DNA of 64,000 nucleotides from assembly GCF_037076465.1 (NCBI RefSeq), contig NZ_AP028908.1, positions 2,294,001 to 2,358,000 on the forward strand, written 5' to 3'. Source of the DNA: Pectobacterium araliae. Lineage in GTDB: Bacteria; Pseudomonadota; Gammaproteobacteria; Enterobacterales; Enterobacteriaceae. How positions within the stretch are numbered: position 1 is the first letter of the stretch; every line of letters begins with the position of its first letter. Positions 33,470 through 45,634 of the stretch are shown one piece after another. A program made the position numbers and the translations under genes. The notes below the pieces were generated by a model. It was not told where the DNA came from. It saw only the letters and a program-made list of their open reading frames with translations, and searched no databases.

Positions 33470-34216
33470 ATGATCCCGGAAAAGCGAATTATCCGACGCA
33501 TCCAGTCTGGCGGTTGTGCAATCCACTGTCAGGATTGCAGTATCAGTCAGCTATGCATCCCTTTCACCTTGAATGAACACGAGCTCGATCAACTCGACAA
33601 CATCATTGAAAGGAAGAAGCCTATCCAGAAGGGGCAAGCGCTATTCAAAGCAGGTGATGAACTCAGATCGCTGTACGCGATTCGTTCCGGTACGATAAAG
33701 AGCTACACCATCACAGAGCAAGGCGATGAGCAAATTACCGGCTTTCATCTGGCAGGCGATTTAGTTGGTTTTGACGCGATTGGCACGGCTCAACACCCGA
33801 GTTTCGCTCAGGCGCTGGAAACCTCAATGGTCTGTGAAATCCCGTTCGAAACGCTGGACGATCTTTCCGGGAAAATGCCAAACCTCCGCCAACAGATGAT
33901 GCGCTTGATGAGCGGCGAAATCCGTGGCGATCAGGACATGATTCTGCTGTTGTCGAAGAAGAATGCTGAAGAACGTCTGGCGGCGTTTGTTTACAACCTC
34001 TCCCGCCGTTTTGCCCAACGTGGTTTCTCGCCGCGTGAATTCCGCCTGACCATGACGCGCGGTGACATTGGTAACTATCTGGGGCTGACCGTTGAAACCA
34101 TCAGCCGTCTGCTGGGGCGTTTCCAGAAGAGCGGTACGCTGGCAGTAAAAGGGAAATACATTACGATCGAGAATATCGATGCGCTTTCCGAATTAGCGGG
34201 ATCTTCACGTAAATAA
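33470..34216 (+). CDS. fnr: FNR, oxygen-sensing global regulator
   Basis: A 248-residue CRP/FNR-family regulator that holds an oxygen-labile [4Fe-4S] cluster and controls anaerobic metabolism. All four cluster ligands are present: Cys20, Cys23, Cys29 ([11 protein letters not shown]) and Cys122 (SMVCEIPF). An effector-like domain (about 30-150), a dimer helix and a C-terminal HTH with [13 protein letters not shown] (about 206-218; Glu209, Ser212, Arg213 contact TTGAT half-sites) follow. The promoter carries an FNR box. It may influence virulence gene expression in oxygen-poor plant tissue, which is inferred. Confidence 0.97.
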   Translation: MIPEKRIIRRIQSGGCAIHCQDCSISQLCIPFTLNEHELDQLDNIIERKKPIQKGQALFKAGDELRSLYAIRSGTIKSYTITEQGDEQITGFHLAGDLVGFDAIGTAQHPSFAQALETSMVCEIPFETLDDLSGKMPNLRQQMMRLMSGEIRGDQDMILLLSKKNAEERLAAFVYNLSRRFAQRGFSPREFRLTMTRGDIGNYLGLTVETISRLLGRFQKSGTLAVKGKYITIENIDALSELAGSSRK

Positions 34217-34236
34217 TCTTTCCCGCCTAACTCGTT

Positions 34237-34267
34237 GACGCTGCCACTTTTTTTCTGTGGCAGCGTC
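34237..34267 (+). terminator. terminator of fnr
   Basis: Perfect 11-bp stem GACGCTGCCAC / GTGGCAGCGTC, followed by AGTGTTTTTCC. Confidence 0.85.
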
Positions 34268-34405
34268 AGTGTTTTTCCTCCTTCCCTGCCTCATCCGTGA
34301 TATTTCCTATTTTGTTATTCTGCGGCTCATCTCTGTTGTTCAAAACGATTCCATTGCGGTACTCTTAATTTACGGGCTGTGGAGTAACAGCTGTTTGGAG
34401 GAGCT

Positions 34406-35356
34406 ATGGCAAAGTATCAGAATTTACTGGTAGCTATTGACCCAAATCAGGATGACCAACCAGCGCTGCGTCGGGCGGTTTATCTGGTTCAGCGACTTGG
34501 CGGCCATATTAAGGCATTTCTGCCGATTTATGATTTCTCTTATGAAATGACAACCCTACTTTCCCCCGATGAAAGGGTGGAGATGCGTCAAGGTGTTATT
34601 CAGCAACGGACCGAGTGGATTGAGGAGCAGTGTAAACACTATCTTGAGGCTGGCGTTTCGATTGAGATCAAAGTGGTCTGGCACAATAAGCCCTTTGAAG
34701 CCATCATTCGGGAAGTGATTTCCGGGCAACATGACCTGTTGTTGAAAATGGCCCATCAGCACGATCGGCTGGAAGCCGTTATCTTTACGCCAACAGACTG
34801 GCAGTTGCTGCGAAAATGTCCTTGCCCCGTGTGGATGGTAAAAGATCAGCCTTGGCCAGTCGAAGGCCGTGCGTTGGTTGCCGTCAATCTGGCCAGTGAA
34901 GACCCGTATCACGATCCGCTCAATATCAAACTGGTATCAGAAACGCTGGAACTGGCGCAGCAGGTTGACCAAACCGAGGTTCACTTGGTTGGTGCTTACC
35001 CGGTTACCCCCATCAATATCGCCATTGAATTGCCTGATTTCGATCCCAGCGTCTACAACGATGCGATTCGAGGGCAGCATTTGATTGCCATGAAATCGCT
35101 ACGGCAGAAGTTCAGCCTGGATGAACGCGTGACGCACGTAGAAAAAGGGCTGCCAGAAGAAGTGATTCCCGATCTGGCGGAGCATTTGCAGGCGGGTGTC
35201 GTGGTCTTGGGGTCGTTGGGCAGAACCGGCCTTTCCGCTGCTTTTATCGGCAACACCGTCGAACATGTGATTGATCACCTGAAATGCGACCTGCTGGCGA
35301 TCAAGCCCGATGATTTCGTTTCGCCGATTACGCAGGAAGATAGCGAAAACAGCTGA
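34406..35356 (+). CDS. uspE: UspE, tandem universal stress protein
   Basis: A 316-residue protein with two Usp domains (about 1-150 and 155-305). The first begins [23 protein letters not shown]. The second ends with [28 protein letters not shown], the ATP-binding-like G-2x-G-9x-G(S/T) motif, whereas the first domain's equivalent is degenerate. It follows fnr as in E. coli. Roles in oxidative stress, motility and adhesion are known for E. coli UspE. GGAGG lies 6 bases before the start. Confidence 0.95.
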   Translation: MAKYQNLLVAIDPNQDDQPALRRAVYLVQRLGGHIKAFLPIYDFSYEMTTLLSPDERVEMRQGVIQQRTEWIEEQCKHYLEAGVSIEIKVVWHNKPFEAIIREVISGQHDLLLKMAHQHDRLEAVIFTPTDWQLLRKCPCPVWMVKDQPWPVEGRALVAVNLASEDPYHDPLNIKLVSETLELAQQVDQTEVHLVGAYPVTPINIAIELPDFDPSVYNDAIRGQHLIAMKSLRQKFSLDERVTHVEKGLPEEVIPDLAEHLQAGVVVLGSLGRTGLSAAFIGNTVEHVIDHLKCDLLAIKPDDFVSPITQEDSENS

Positions 35357-35389
35357 TCGCTCATGGCATCACTTTCAACATCAGATAAC

Positions 35390-35407
35390 GCCAGCCTTTG
35401 TGCTGGC
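35390..35407 (+). terminator. terminator of uspE
   Basis: GCCAGC / GCTGGC with a 6-base loop, followed by ATTATTTTTAG, 34 bases past the uspE stop. Confidence 0.75.
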
Positions 35408-35450
35408 ATTATTTTTAGCAATATCATAGCGATAAGCAGCGATATAAAAA

Positions 35451-35469
35451 AGGGGCGATATTCGCCCCT
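35451..35469 (-). terminator. terminator of pntAB
   Basis: AGGGGCGA / TTCGCCCCT stem. On minus it is followed by TTTTTTATATC, 25 bases past the pntB stop. Confidence 0.85.
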
Positions 35470-35493
35470 TCCGTTTTCTACGCCTTACCACGC

Positions 35494-36882
35494 TTACAGC
35501 GCTTTCAGAATTGCCTCAACGCTGTCCTTGGCATCGCCAAACAGCATCTGCGTGTTCTCTTTAAAGAACAGTGGGTTCTGTACGCCAGCGTAGCCGGTAT
35601 TCATGGAACGCTTGAACACGATAACATTTTGCGCTTTCCACACTTCCAGCACTGGCATACCCGCAATTGGGCTATGTGGATCTTCTTGTGCCGCTGGGTT
35701 AACCGTATCGTTCGCACCAATGACCAGCACGGTGTCGGTATCGGTGAAATCATCATTAATTTCATCCATTTCCAACACAATGTCGTAAGGCACTTTCGCT
35801 TCAGCCAACAGCACGTTCATATGTCCAGGTAAACGCCCTGCAACCGGGTGAATACCAAAGCGGACATTGATGCCACGTGCGCGCAGTTTTGCAGTGATGT
35901 CATGCACGGGGTATTGCGCCTGTGCGACAGCCATACCGTATCCCGGTGTGATGATGACCGAGGTTGAATTTTTGAGCAAATCAGCAACATCTTCCGCTGA
36001 AGCCTCACGATACTCGCCTACCTCTTCGCTTTCGCTGGAGGAAACACCGTCCGTACCAAAACCACCGGCAATCACGCTGATAAAGGAACGGTTCATCGCT
36101 TTACACATGATGTAAGACAGAATCGCACCAGAAGAACCCACCAACGCACCAGTCACGATCAGCAAGTCATTGCTCAGCATGAAACCTGCCGCTGCGGCCG
36201 CCCAACCGGAGTAGGAGTTCAGCATGGAAACGACAACCGGCATGTCCGCACCACCAATCGATGCAACCAAGTGCCAGCCAAACACCAGTGCAATCGCCGT
36301 CATCAGAATCAGCGCCAGTACCTGCAACGCCACGCTGCCGGTATTGACGAAAACCAACAGCAGCAGGAAGGATACAACCAGCGCCGCCAGATTCATTTTA
36401 TGGCGATGAGGCAGCATCAATGGCTTGGAAGAAATATTGCCACGCAGTTTACCGAACGCGATAACCGAGCCCGTGAAGGTCACGGCACCGATGAAGATAC
36501 CCAAAAAGACTTCCGTCAAATGGATATTCACCATCACCGGATCGGTAATTTCACCGTGATCGAGGAAGCTATTAAAGCCAACCAGCACCGCGGCCAACCC
36601 CACAAAGCTGTGAAGAATCGCGACCAGTTCTGGCATTTCGGTCATTTCAACCTTACGCGCCAGATAAATACCGATTGACCCACCGATCGCCATTGCCACG
36701 ATGATCCAACCCACGTTACCAGAGTCAGGCCCCAGAATCGTCGCGATCAGCGCAAGCGCCATCCCGCTGATCCCAAAGATGTTCCCTTGCTGCGACGTTT
36801 CGTGCTTGGACAATCCAGCCAAACTGAAAATAAAGAGAATTGCGGCAACAATGTATGCAGCAGTTACTAATCCACCAGACAT
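35494..36882 (-). CDS. pntB: NAD(P) transhydrogenase subunit beta
   Basis: A 462-residue inner-membrane subunit of the proton-translocating transhydrogenase: about 9 N-terminal helices (residues 1-260) and a cytosolic NADP(H)-binding domain III (about 290-462) with [41 protein letters not shown] and [13 protein letters not shown]. It reduces NADP+ with NADH, driven by proton inflow. It lies 10 bases after pntA, in one operon. Confidence 0.97.
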   Translation of the reverse strand: MSGGLVTAAYIVAAILFIFSLAGLSKHETSQQGNIFGISGMALALIATILGPDSGNVGWIIVAMAIGGSIGIYLARKVEMTEMPELVAILHSFVGLAAVLVGFNSFLDHGEITDPVMVNIHLTEVFLGIFIGAVTFTGSVIAFGKLRGNISSKPLMLPHRHKMNLAALVVSFLLLLVFVNTGSVALQVLALILMTAIALVFGWHLVASIGGADMPVVVSMLNSYSGWAAAAAGFMLSNDLLIVTGALVGSSGAILSYIMCKAMNRSFISVIAGGFGTDGVSSSESEEVGEYREASAEDVADLLKNSTSVIITPGYGMAVAQAQYPVHDITAKLRARGINVRFGIHPVAGRLPGHMNVLLAEAKVPYDIVLEMDEINDDFTDTDTVLVIGANDTVNPAAQEDPHSPIAGMPVLEVWKAQNVIVFKRSMNTGYAGVQNPLFFKENTQMLFGDAKDSVEAILKAL

Positions 36883-36892
36883 GTGTTACCCC

Positions 36893-38422
36893 TTAGTTTT
36901 TACGGAACATTTTCAGCATGCGCTGAGTCACGGTGAAACCACCGAAAATATTGATGCTGGCAATCAATACGGCAATGAATGAGAAGAATGACACCCACCC
37001 GCCGTGACCGATTTGCAACAATGCTCCGACAACGATAATGCCTGATATCGCGTTAGTGACTGACATCAATGGCGTGTGCAATGCGTGGCTGACATTCCAG
37101 ACCACGTAATAGCCCACCACGCAGGACAGCGCAAAAACGGTAAAGTGAGACAAGAATTCTTTTGGCGCCACATCGGCCAACCAACCAAACAGCAGGATGG
37201 CGATCACGAGGAACGCGTATTTCTTCCACGGCGAGGTCGATTTGGCTTCAGCCTTCACAGGTGCAGCGGCCGGTTTTGCCTGCTGTGGCTGCGCTGAAAC
37301 CTGAATTGGCGGCGCTGGCCAGGTAATTTCACCTTCTTTAATAACGGTCACACCGCGAATTACGGTGTCGTCAAAATCGACATCGATTTCACCGTTTTTC
37401 TCTTTGCAGAGTAATTTCAGCAGGTTAACCAGATTGGTGCCGTAAAGCTGTGAGGATTGTGTCGGCAGACGGCTGGGTAAATCGGTATAACCGATAATTT
37501 TGACGCCGTTTTCTGTCACGGTAACGCGGTCAGCAACGGTTAATTCGCAGTTTCCGCCCGTTTGCGCGGCTAAATCGACGATCACACTGCCGGGCTTCAT
37601 GCTCAGCACCATCTCTTTGGTGATCAAGCGTGGCGCCGGTTTCCCGGGGATCAGTGCGGTAGTGACGATAATGTCGACTTCTTTCGCCTGTGCAGCAAAC
37701 AGTTCCATTTCGGCTTTGATAAAGGCTTCAGACATGACTTTAGCATAGCCATCACCGCTGCCCGCTTCTTCTTCAAAGTCGAGTTCGAGGAACTCGGCAC
37801 CCATGCTCTTAACCTGTTCTTTTACTTCAGGCCGGGTGTCAAAAGCACGAACGATAGCACCCAGGCTACCTGCTGCGCCGATCGCGGCCAAACCGGCCAC
37901 ACCTGCACCGATAATCATGACCTTGGCAGGCGGAACTTTACCCGCAGCGGTAATCTGTCCAGTAAAGAAACGGCCAAATTCGTGGGCAGCTTCAACAATG
38001 GCGCGATAGCCCGCAATGTTGGCCATCGAACTGAGTGCATCCAGTGACTGCGCGCGCGAAATACGCGGCACAGAATCCATTGCCATCACCGTCACTTGAC
38101 GGGCAGCCAGTTTTTCCAGCAGTGCCGGGTTTTGCGCCGGCCAAATGAAACTGACAACTGAACTGCCCGCACGGGTCAGTTCGATTTCATCATCCTGGGG
38201 TGCATTCACCTTCAGGACAATATCGGATTGCCAGACTTCTGAACTGTCAACAATCGACGCACCGGCTTCTTCGTATGCCGCATCGTCAAAACTTGCCAGT
38301 TTTCCTGCCTCACGTTCTATCGAGACCGTAAAACCCAGTTTCAGCAGCTGTTCAACCGTTTTCGGCGTAGCTGCTACACGGGCTTCATTGGCCAACCGCT
38401 CTCTTGGTACACCAATACGCAT
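36893..38422 (-). CDS. pntA: NAD(P) transhydrogenase subunit alpha
   Basis: A 509-residue subunit: a cytosolic NAD(H)-binding domain I (1-375; [23 protein letters not shown] near 168-190, [18 protein letters not shown]), a Pro/Ala/Lys linker ([17 protein letters not shown]), then four transmembrane helices (about 400-505). [20 protein letters not shown] is the standard start. It is the first gene of pntAB and diverges from ydgH across 580 bases. Confidence 0.97.
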   Translation of the reverse strand: MRIGVPRERLANEARVAATPKTVEQLLKLGFTVSIEREAGKLASFDDAAYEEAGASIVDSSEVWQSDIVLKVNAPQDDEIELTRAGSSVVSFIWPAQNPALLEKLAARQVTVMAMDSVPRISRAQSLDALSSMANIAGYRAIVEAAHEFGRFFTGQITAAGKVPPAKVMIIGAGVAGLAAIGAAGSLGAIVRAFDTRPEVKEQVKSMGAEFLELDFEEEAGSGDGYAKVMSEAFIKAEMELFAAQAKEVDIIVTTALIPGKPAPRLITKEMVLSMKPGSVIVDLAAQTGGNCELTVADRVTVTENGVKIIGYTDLPSRLPTQSSQLYGTNLVNLLKLLCKEKNGEIDVDFDDTVIRGVTVIKEGEITWPAPPIQVSAQPQQAKPAAAPVKAEAKSTSPWKKYAFLVIAILLFGWLADVAPKEFLSHFTVFALSCVVGYYVVWNVSHALHTPLMSVTNAISGIIVVGALLQIGHGGWVSFFSFIAVLIASINIFGGFTVTQRMLKMFRKN

Positions 38423-39002
38423 GCTGATACCCTTTTCGCTTATTTTTAACGAAGGTTATTATTCTCACCCTACTCTGTTATACGAATTCGCTGAGACCTG
38501 CTGCACCCTGTATCCCCGCATTCACGCGGCAGGAAGAGGGTCTACTCATCTTCTGCCACACGCTTTTTTGGGGCGTCTCACTGTAGGCGAATTCATTTAT
38601 AACGTACTGAAAATGTGATCGATGATCCATAAATAAAATGAATTTCACAGAAAAGCCGAGTTATCACAGGTTCTGCCAGCCTTTCTTGGTCGAAAATCAT
38701 GCTCTTCTCTGCCTTTTGTAGCATTATTATAGAAGTATTTTTCTGTGCTGTTTCACAAAAACGATGTGTTACAAGGTTGTTAATGTGATAAATCACATAA
38801 ATATCCCTTATGATGGTAAAACAATCATTAACCGTTATTATTAGCACTTTTCTTGTTCTTAACCGAAGCGTCACGGCTTTTCCGCCCCATTGAAAATGCT
38901 AAAGCACAAGAATTTATTCCGTGCGATAATCAGCCTCATTCCGTTACAGGTTGATTGCTATACCTTAAATAATTCGAATGCAGGAAGGCGAAAGGATTTT
39001 TT
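38423..39002. other. divergent promoter region between pntA and ydgH
   Basis: No gene seen in 580 bases. ATGTGAT (38783-38789) and ATCACAT (38792-38798) form a perfect 7-bp dyad with AA between, a candidate operator. The half-sites resemble a CRP site, but with 4 instead of 6 bases between TGTGA and TCACA. Confidence 0.5.
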
Positions 39003-39956
39003 ATGAAGCTGAAGACTACTGTTATTGCATCCACATTATTGTTATCACTCTCTGCATTTTCAGCGCAGGCGGCACAGGAACTAACACCTGAGCAGGCAGA
39101 ATCCCTGCAACCCTTTGAGCGGATTACGTTTAAAGGACGTTTTAACGCAATCGGTGAAGCGGTAGCCGCAGCATCAAAACGCGCGGACAAGGCGGGCGCG
39201 GCGTCGTTTTATGTGCAATCCATGACGGATGCTAATTCAAACGATTCCTGGAATGTTACTGTCGATCTGTATCGTAAAGATGCAGCCAAAGCGAAACAAG
39301 ATGTGCAATATCGCACCATCTACGGCGTGAAAGAACTGCCAAAAGATGCGGCTTATGTGCTGGAGCCTTATGATACGGTAACGGTGAGCGGTTTATTCAG
39401 CACTCAACCCGATCTGATCGAGGCGATAGCCAAAGCGGCAAAAGAGAAAAATGCCGATTCGTTTTACATCGTACGTCAGATTGATGTGAACTCGAATAGC
39501 GCTAACCAAAGAGCTACGGCATTTATTTATAAAGCCGATGCACCAAAACGCCAGCTTCAGAAACCTGATGCGATCCCTGCCGATTCTGACGCGGGTCGTG
39601 CAGCGCTGGCTGCCGGTGGTGCAGAAGCCGCTAAGGTAGAAATTCCAGGGGTAGCTTACTCCGATAGCCCCAGCCGCAGTGTGGGTAACTTCTTTGAAAC
39701 GCAGTCATCGAAAGGTGGGCGTTACACGGTAACGTTGTCTGATGGCACGCAAATTCAGGAACTTAACAATGCTACGGCGGCACAGATGGTGCCTTTCGAC
39801 TCTATTCAGTTCCGCGGTAACTATACCAACATGACCCAAATTTCCGAAGCCGTTGCTAAACGCGCAGGCGAAAAAGGCGCTAAGTACTACCACATCACCA
39901 GGCAGTGGGAAGGTAAAGGTAACAATCTTACGATTAGCGCCGATCTCTATAAATAA
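39003..39956 (+). CDS. ydgH: YdgH, periplasmic protein with three BhsA/McbA-type (DUF1471) domains
   Basis: A 317-residue secreted protein: signal peptide (1-23, ending AQA) and three copies of the roughly 60-residue YdgH/BhsA/McbA fold. They begin FERITFKGRFNAIGEAVAAASKRADKAGAASFYV (about 37), YDTVTVSGLFSTQPDLIEAIAKAAKEKNADSFYI (about 123) and FDSIQFRGNYTNMTQISEAVAKRAGEKGAKYYHI (about 265). Single-domain relatives act in stress and biofilm. YdgH has been linked to outer-membrane or periplasm homeostasis, but its mechanism is not settled. It neighbours pntAB as in E. coli. Confidence 0.94.
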   Translation: MKLKTTVIASTLLLSLSAFSAQAAQELTPEQAESLQPFERITFKGRFNAIGEAVAAASKRADKAGAASFYVQSMTDANSNDSWNVTVDLYRKDAAKAKQDVQYRTIYGVKELPKDAAYVLEPYDTVTVSGLFSTQPDLIEAIAKAAKEKNADSFYIVRQIDVNSNSANQRATAFIYKADAPKRQLQKPDAIPADSDAGRAALAAGGAEAAKVEIPGVAYSDSPSRSVGNFFETQSSKGGRYTVTLSDGTQIQELNNATAAQMVPFDSIQFRGNYTNMTQISEAVAKRAGEKGAKYYHITRQWEGKGNNLTISADLYK

Positions 39957-39990
39957 CGGACGCCGTGTAGCCACTAAACCTTATAAAAAA

Positions 39991-40006
39991 CCCGCGATAT
40001 CGCGGG
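39991..40006. terminator. bidirectional terminator between ydgH and kdsA
   Basis: Perfect palindrome CCCGCGATATCGCGGG with A6 on one side and T5 on the other. It serves both convergent genes. Confidence 0.85.
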
Positions 40007-40035
40007 TTTTTGCTATCAGTAATCAATACGACAGA

Positions 40036-40917
<882 letters not shown>

Positions 40918-40965
40918 TTAACGCTGCATTACTGCAAAACGGTTTCTTAATGTAAGACTGTTTTT

Positions 40966-41775
40966 TTAATGCAAGACAATCTGTTTCTGCTCTATCGAGT
41001 GAATCTGTACTTTTATCATTTCACTCACCGGATCTTCCGGGCACTGTTCAACGAAATAGTTAAGGTCGGACAGCGCAATGTGGTCGCAATCCAACTGCGC
41101 ATAAATCAGACCGCGATCGCGAATCTCATACGGATCATCTGGGTCAAATTGCAACACCGCTTCGCTGGCTCGCAACGCCAATTCCATCTGTTTTTCTTCC
41201 ATCAGCGCAACTTTCAACGTATCGAGCATTTTACGCACGATCATGACATTTTCCGCTTCATCCAGATCTTCATCCAGCAAACGGGTTGACGGGCCGATGT
41301 TACCTTTCAGCCACACTTCCAGCACATGCTCACTCAGCGTATCGCCATTGAGCGGGTTGATCAGCCACATCTCTTCGTCGAGCCAGTCGGCACGTAAAAT
41401 CAGCTGAGTCGGGAAAATCACTGGCATCAACGGCAGGCCGAGTTCGTTTGCGATATGCAGGAAGATGATGCCAAGTGACACGGGCATACCCTGACGAGAT
41501 TCCAGCACCTGATCCAGCCATAGCGCATCAGACAGGCGATAAACGCCGCCAGCGCCGCCAAATCCCCACGTGTGATAAAACAGCTCAATCAGTTTTTCAA
41601 GCTGAAGATCTTGCTCAAGGTCGTCAGGAATAACCGCCCGGGCGTTCTCAACCAGCTGTTGCAGATTTTGCCGCACATCCTGAGCGGGAAAGTCGCGGCG
41701 AATCGCCTGTGAAACCAACACGACACCATCACTTAGCAGTGACTGGTTGAATTCAAAATCAGCAATAGCACTCAT
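40966..41775 (-). CDS. sirB1: SirB1 family protein (YchA), transglutaminase-like fold
   Basis: A 269-residue protein with a transglutaminase-like domain followed by a TPR-like C-terminus (about 190-265, LALRASEAVLQFDPDDPYEIRDRG). Seen: FYHTWGFGGAGGVYRLSDALWLDQVLESRQGMPVSLGIIFLHIANELGL. The expected catalytic Cys is absent (Ser-Leu-Gly at that place), so it is probably not an active transglutaminase. ATG 41775 overlaps the end of sirB2 closely; the extra 20 upstream codons lie inside sirB2. Confidence 0.92.
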   Translation of the reverse strand: MSAIADFEFNQSLLSDGVVLVSQAIRRDFPAQDVRQNLQQLVENARAVIPDDLEQDLQLEKLIELFYHTWGFGGAGGVYRLSDALWLDQVLESRQGMPVSLGIIFLHIANELGLPLMPVIFPTQLILRADWLDEEMWLINPLNGDTLSEHVLEVWLKGNIGPSTRLLDEDLDEAENVMIVRKMLDTLKVALMEEKQMELALRASEAVLQFDPDDPYEIRDRGLIYAQLDCDHIALSDLNYFVEQCPEDPVSEMIKVQIHSIEQKQIVLH

Positions 41776-41777
41776 AA

Positions 41778-42179
41778 TTATTCCATCAGCAACGGTGACT
41801 GAGTCAGTGCCAGCAGCACGACCACACCAAAGCATATTAAAGCAGATACAAACGCCAGCCAGCGAACACTCTGGCTACGGGGGCGTTTCCCCAAGGCGAT
41901 AGCGCCAAGAAGGATATAAATGATAACGCCAAACAGTTTTTCCGTCAGCCAGCTTTGCTCAGGCGTAAACGGATAGGTGTGGCTCTGAATGATTAAACCA
42001 ATACCGCTGATCAATAACAAGGTATCGTTAATATGCGGCAGAATTTTAACCCAGCGCTGTTGCAGCAGGGACGATTGCCGACACAGCCAGAAAAAACGGA
42101 CGACAAACAGAGAAATGCTGATGCCAACCGTTGCCAGATGCAGATATATCGTGGCTGGGTAAAGAGTTATCACGTCCAT
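41778..42179 (-). CDS. sirB2: SirB2 family membrane protein (YchQ)
   Basis: A 133-residue inner-membrane protein with four hydrophobic helices: TIYLHLATVGISISLFVVRFFW, ILPHINDTLLLISGIGLIIQSH, KLFGVIIYILLGAIALGK, and WLAFVSALICFGVVVLLALT. In E. coli and Salmonella it sits between prmC and sirB1, as here. The function is unknown. It ends 3 bases before the sirB1 start. Confidence 0.93.
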   Translation of the reverse strand: MDVITLYPATIYLHLATVGISISLFVVRFFWLCRQSSLLQQRWVKILPHINDTLLLISGIGLIIQSHTYPFTPEQSWLTEKLFGVIIYILLGAIALGKRPRSQSVRWLAFVSALICFGVVVLLALTQSPLLME

Positions 42180-42184
42180 TGCTC

Positions 42185-43030
42185 CTAATAATTGATGGTA
42201 TCCAACCAGCGCCCTAACGACACGCGATCATTGCCACCATAATCCTGACAAGTTTCTATTTGTGTAAATCCTCGCGCCTGCAATAGCTGGCGCACCGCGT
42301 CACCCTGCTGCCAGCCATGTTCCAACAGCAGCCAGCCACCAACGTCTAAATAGTGTGGCGCGGATTCAATAATGGTGTGTAAATCTGCCAACCCGTTGTC
42401 AGCAGCAATCAGTGCGCTGGCAGGTTCAAAGCGAACATCTCCCAGTGAGAGATGCACATCATCGGCATCGATATACGGTGGATTACTGACGATAAGTGCA
42501 AAACGCATGTGATCGAGCGGTGAATACCAGCTTCCAGATAAGAAATGGGCATTGTCGAGCCCCAATTGCTGCGCGTTTTTTGTCGCTAACGCAACGGCAT
42601 CGGGTTGAACATCAACGCCAGTCACCCGGCAATCACGCCGTTCACTCGCCAGCGCCAGCGCGATCGCACCGGTTCCGGTGCCTAAATCCAGCACATCACA
42701 CGGCGTTTGAGGCAGGCGTAACAACGCTTGTTCGACTAGGCATTCGGTATCAGGGCGAGGAATCAGCGTGGCAGGCGAGACGGCCAGCGGCAACGACCAA
42801 AATTCTCGCACGCCGATCAAATAGGCGATCGGTTCACCCTGTTCACGGCGCGCCAGCAGTTCAGTTAACTGCTGCTGTTCAGCGGCGCTTAGCGTAGTTT
42901 CACCAAACGCCAACACGAATGTACGAGACTTGCCAGTTACAAAACCCAGCAGAATTTCCGCATCTCGCTTCGGGCTTTCTCCCGCTGCGAGTTGCGCCGT
43001 CGCAGAGACTAACCAATCCTGATACGTCAT
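42185..43030 (-). CDS. prmC: release-factor glutamine methyltransferase PrmC (HemK)
   Basis: A 281-residue SAM-dependent enzyme that methylates the Gln of the GGQ motif of RF1 and RF2. The N-terminal helical domain (1-80) is followed by a Rossmann fold with VLDLGTGTGAIALALASER (about 113-131) and the catalytic NPPY (VSNPPYIDADD, about 183-193). Its first base overlaps the last base of prfA, indicating coupled expression with its substrate gene. Confidence 0.97.
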   Translation of the reverse strand: MTYQDWLVSATAQLAAGESPKRDAEILLGFVTGKSRTFVLAFGETTLSAAEQQQLTELLARREQGEPIAYLIGVREFWSLPLAVSPATLIPRPDTECLVEQALLRLPQTPCDVLDLGTGTGAIALALASERRDCRVTGVDVQPDAVALATKNAQQLGLDNAHFLSGSWYSPLDHMRFALIVSNPPYIDADDVHLSLGDVRFEPASALIAADNGLADLHTIIESAPHYLDVGGWLLLEHGWQQGDAVRQLLQARGFTQIETCQDYGGNDRVSLGRWLDTINY

Positions 43031-44112
43031 TATTCCTGCTCGGACAACGCAGCAAGCTGATCGGCTTGATATTCCTGCACGACCGGTTGAATCAACGTAT
43101 CCAGTTTCCCTTCCATCACTTCATCCAAACGGTAAAGCGTCAGGTTAATACGGTGATCGGTCACCCTTCCCTGCGGGAAGTTGTAAGTACGGATACGGTC
43201 GGAACGGTCGCCGCTGCCGAGCAGGTTACGGCGCGTTGACGCTTCTTCCAACTGCCGTTTTTGCACTTCAGCTGCACGGATACGCGCACCCAACACCGAC
43301 AGCGCTTTAGCTTTGTTTTTGTGCTGTGAACGCTCGTCCTGACACTCCACGACAATACCGGTTGGCAAGTGGATAATACGGATGGCGGAATCGGTGGTGT
43401 TAACGTGCTGACCGCCTGCGCCAGAGGAGCGGAAAGTATCGATGCGTAAATCAGCAGGGTTGATATCTGGCATCTCCGCTTCCGGCACTTCCGCCATGAC
43501 GGCGACGGTACAAGCTGACGTATGAATACGCCCCTGAGATTCAGTAGCAGGAACGCGCTGCACGCGATGGCCGCCAGATTCAAACTTAAGCTGGCCGTAC
43601 ACACCGTCACCAGCGATTTTGGCAATGACTTCTTTATAGCCGCCATGTTCACCCTCGCTGGCGCTCACCACCTCAACGCGCCAGCGGCGTGACTCGGCAT
43701 AACGGCTGTACATACGGAACAGGTCGCCTGCAAAGATCGCGGCTTCATCACCACCGGTTCCCGCGCGCACTTCAAGAAAACAGCCACGTTCATCGTCAGG
43801 ATCTTTCGGCAACAATAGGACTTGAAGCTGCTGCTCCAGAGCTTCAATCGTCGCTTTACCCTCTTTCAGTTCTTCCTGCGCCATATCGCGCATTTCGGGA
43901 TCGTCCAACATCATTTCTGCGGTCTGCTGATCCTCTTGCGCCTGCTGCCATTGCTGGAAACAGCGGGTAATGTCCGTAAGCTGCGCATATTCTCGCGACA
44001 ACGCGCGAAAGCGATCCATATCAGCGATGACGCTGGGCTCACCGAGTAACGCCTGGACTTCTTCATGGCGTTCTTGTAACGCTTCCAGTTTAGCTACAAT
44101 AGAAGGCTTCAT
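43030..44112 (-). CDS. prfA: peptide chain release factor 1
   Basis: A 360-residue RF1 that decodes UAA and UAG. Domain 2 has the tripeptide anticodon region [21 protein letters not shown] (PAT), and domain 3 has [15 protein letters not shown], whose GGQ Gln (about 235) is methylated by PrmC. It lies 33 bases after hemA, as in E. coli. Confidence 0.98.
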   Translation of the reverse strand: MKPSIVAKLEALQERHEEVQALLGEPSVIADMDRFRALSREYAQLTDITRCFQQWQQAQEDQQTAEMMLDDPEMRDMAQEELKEGKATIEALEQQLQVLLLPKDPDDERGCFLEVRAGTGGDEAAIFAGDLFRMYSRYAESRRWRVEVVSASEGEHGGYKEVIAKIAGDGVYGQLKFESGGHRVQRVPATESQGRIHTSACTVAVMAEVPEAEMPDINPADLRIDTFRSSGAGGQHVNTTDSAIRIIHLPTGIVVECQDERSQHKNKAKALSVLGARIRAAEVQKRQLEEASTRRNLLGSGDRSDRIRTYNFPQGRVTDHRINLTLYRLDEVMEGKLDTLIQPVVQEYQADQLAALSEQE

Positions 44113-44145
44113 GCGGGCGGTTAAATCCTGTAATAGAGATGAATG

Positions 44146-45402
44146 CTAGTCCAGCCCAAGGCTGTCACGTAAAATTTGTAATCGGTTTTGGTCGCCGTCA
44201 CGAGCGGCTTGCTGAAGGGATTTGGTCGGCGCGTGAATCAGACGGTTGGTTAAACGGTGTGTCAATTCTTGAATCACCGCTTCAACGTCATTGCCTTGTT
44301 GGATGGCAGCCAACGCCTTAGCAGTCATTTCCGCACGCAGCTCGTCGGCTTGAGCGCGATAATCGCGGATCGTTTCCACCGCTGACTGCGCACGCAGCCA
44401 CGCCATGAAATCGGCACTTTCTTGCTGCACGATGGATTCAGCCTGTACCGCCGCCGCCTTGCGCTGCGCGAGATTATTCTGAATGATCGCGTGCAGATCG
44501 TCCACGCTGTAGAGATAAACGTTCGGCAGTTTGCCGACTTCCGGCTCAATATCACGTGGAACCGCAATATCCACCATCAGCATTGGCTGATTCCGTCTCG
44601 CTTTCAGCGTCCGTTCCATCATTCCTTTTCCGATAATCGGCAACGTACTTGCCGTTGAGCTGATCACGATATCGGCATGAACGAGTTGTTCATCCAATTC
44701 TGCCAGCGTGATGACCTCAGCCCCCACTTCCGTTGCCAGCGCTTGTGCGCGTTCCCGGGTGCGGTTCGCAATCACCATCTTTTGTACGTTGTGCTCACGA
44801 AGATAACGAGCAACCAGCTCAATGGTTTCTCCCGCCCCCACCAACAGCACCGTGACATCCGCCAGTGACTCAAAAATCTGCCGCGCGAGCGTACACGCAG
44901 CAAATGCGACCGACACCGCACTGGCGCCAATATCCGTTTCCGTTCGAACGCGCTTGGCGACGGTAAAGGATTTCTGGAATAGCCGCTCCAGTTCGCTGGA
45001 CAGAGAATGCCCGCGCTGTGATTCGGCAAACGCCTTCTTCACCTGCCCTAAAATCTGCGGCTCGCCTAACACCAGAGAATCCAGACCGCTGGCAACGCGC
45101 ATGAGATGGCTCACTGCCGCGTTACCCTGATGCCAGTACAGGCTGTCGTTAACCTCTTCCGGACGCAATTGATGATACTCACACAGCCAGCGAATCAATT
45201 GCTCACGCTGGTTTTCCTGTTCGTCAACGCTAAGATAGAGTTCCGTGCGATTGCAGGTAGACAACACAACGCCGCCCTGCACCAGCGGTTGCTGTAACAG
45301 ACTGTCGAGAGCCACGCCGAGTTTATCTGATGAGAACACAACGCGTTCACGCAGAGAAACGGGGGCGGTTTTGTGATTAATACCAAGCGCAAGCAGGGTC
45401 AT
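44146..45402 (-). CDS. hemA: glutamyl-tRNA reductase
   Basis: A 418-residue enzyme of tetrapyrrole synthesis that reduces Glu-tRNA to glutamate-1-semialdehyde. The catalytic Cys50 is in [14 protein letters not shown], and the NADPH domain has [19 protein letters not shown] (about 180-198). The N-terminus [21 protein letters not shown] carries the hydrophobic/Lys-poor start next to which regulated degradation acts in E. coli. It is the first gene of the six-gene operon and divergent from lolB. Confidence 0.98.
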   Translation of the reverse strand: MTLLALGINHKTAPVSLRERVVFSSDKLGVALDSLLQQPLVQGGVVLSTCNRTELYLSVDEQENQREQLIRWLCEYHQLRPEEVNDSLYWHQGNAAVSHLMRVASGLDSLVLGEPQILGQVKKAFAESQRGHSLSSELERLFQKSFTVAKRVRTETDIGASAVSVAFAACTLARQIFESLADVTVLLVGAGETIELVARYLREHNVQKMVIANRTRERAQALATEVGAEVITLAELDEQLVHADIVISSTASTLPIIGKGMMERTLKARRNQPMLMVDIAVPRDIEPEVGKLPNVYLYSVDDLHAIIQNNLAQRKAAAVQAESIVQQESADFMAWLRAQSAVETIRDYRAQADELRAEMTAKALAAIQQGNDVEAVIQELTHRLTNRLIHAPTKSLQQAARDGDQNRLQILRDSLGLD

Positions 45403-45634
45403 TAGGCTGTTTCTGAGTAATACCGGTCTTAGTATGGATTTCGTTTGAGTCGCATTCTACTTGATGCAGGGGTGCAAGAAAAGCGACAGCACGTGATACA
45501 CCTCGTCCGAGGTAGTCACTTTTTGACAAAGAACAATAAACGCCATTAATCAATAACAATCATTGACGCTGAGAGGTAAGCCCGTTAGCGTGACGTATTT
45601 CACGAACTGCGTTCATTTACAGGATACGACCGAC

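Noticed and set aside
38593..38874. 93-codon minus-strand ORF between pntA and ydgH
   Set aside because: It reads through an AT-rich promoter region, lacks a ribosome site and has no familiar domain.
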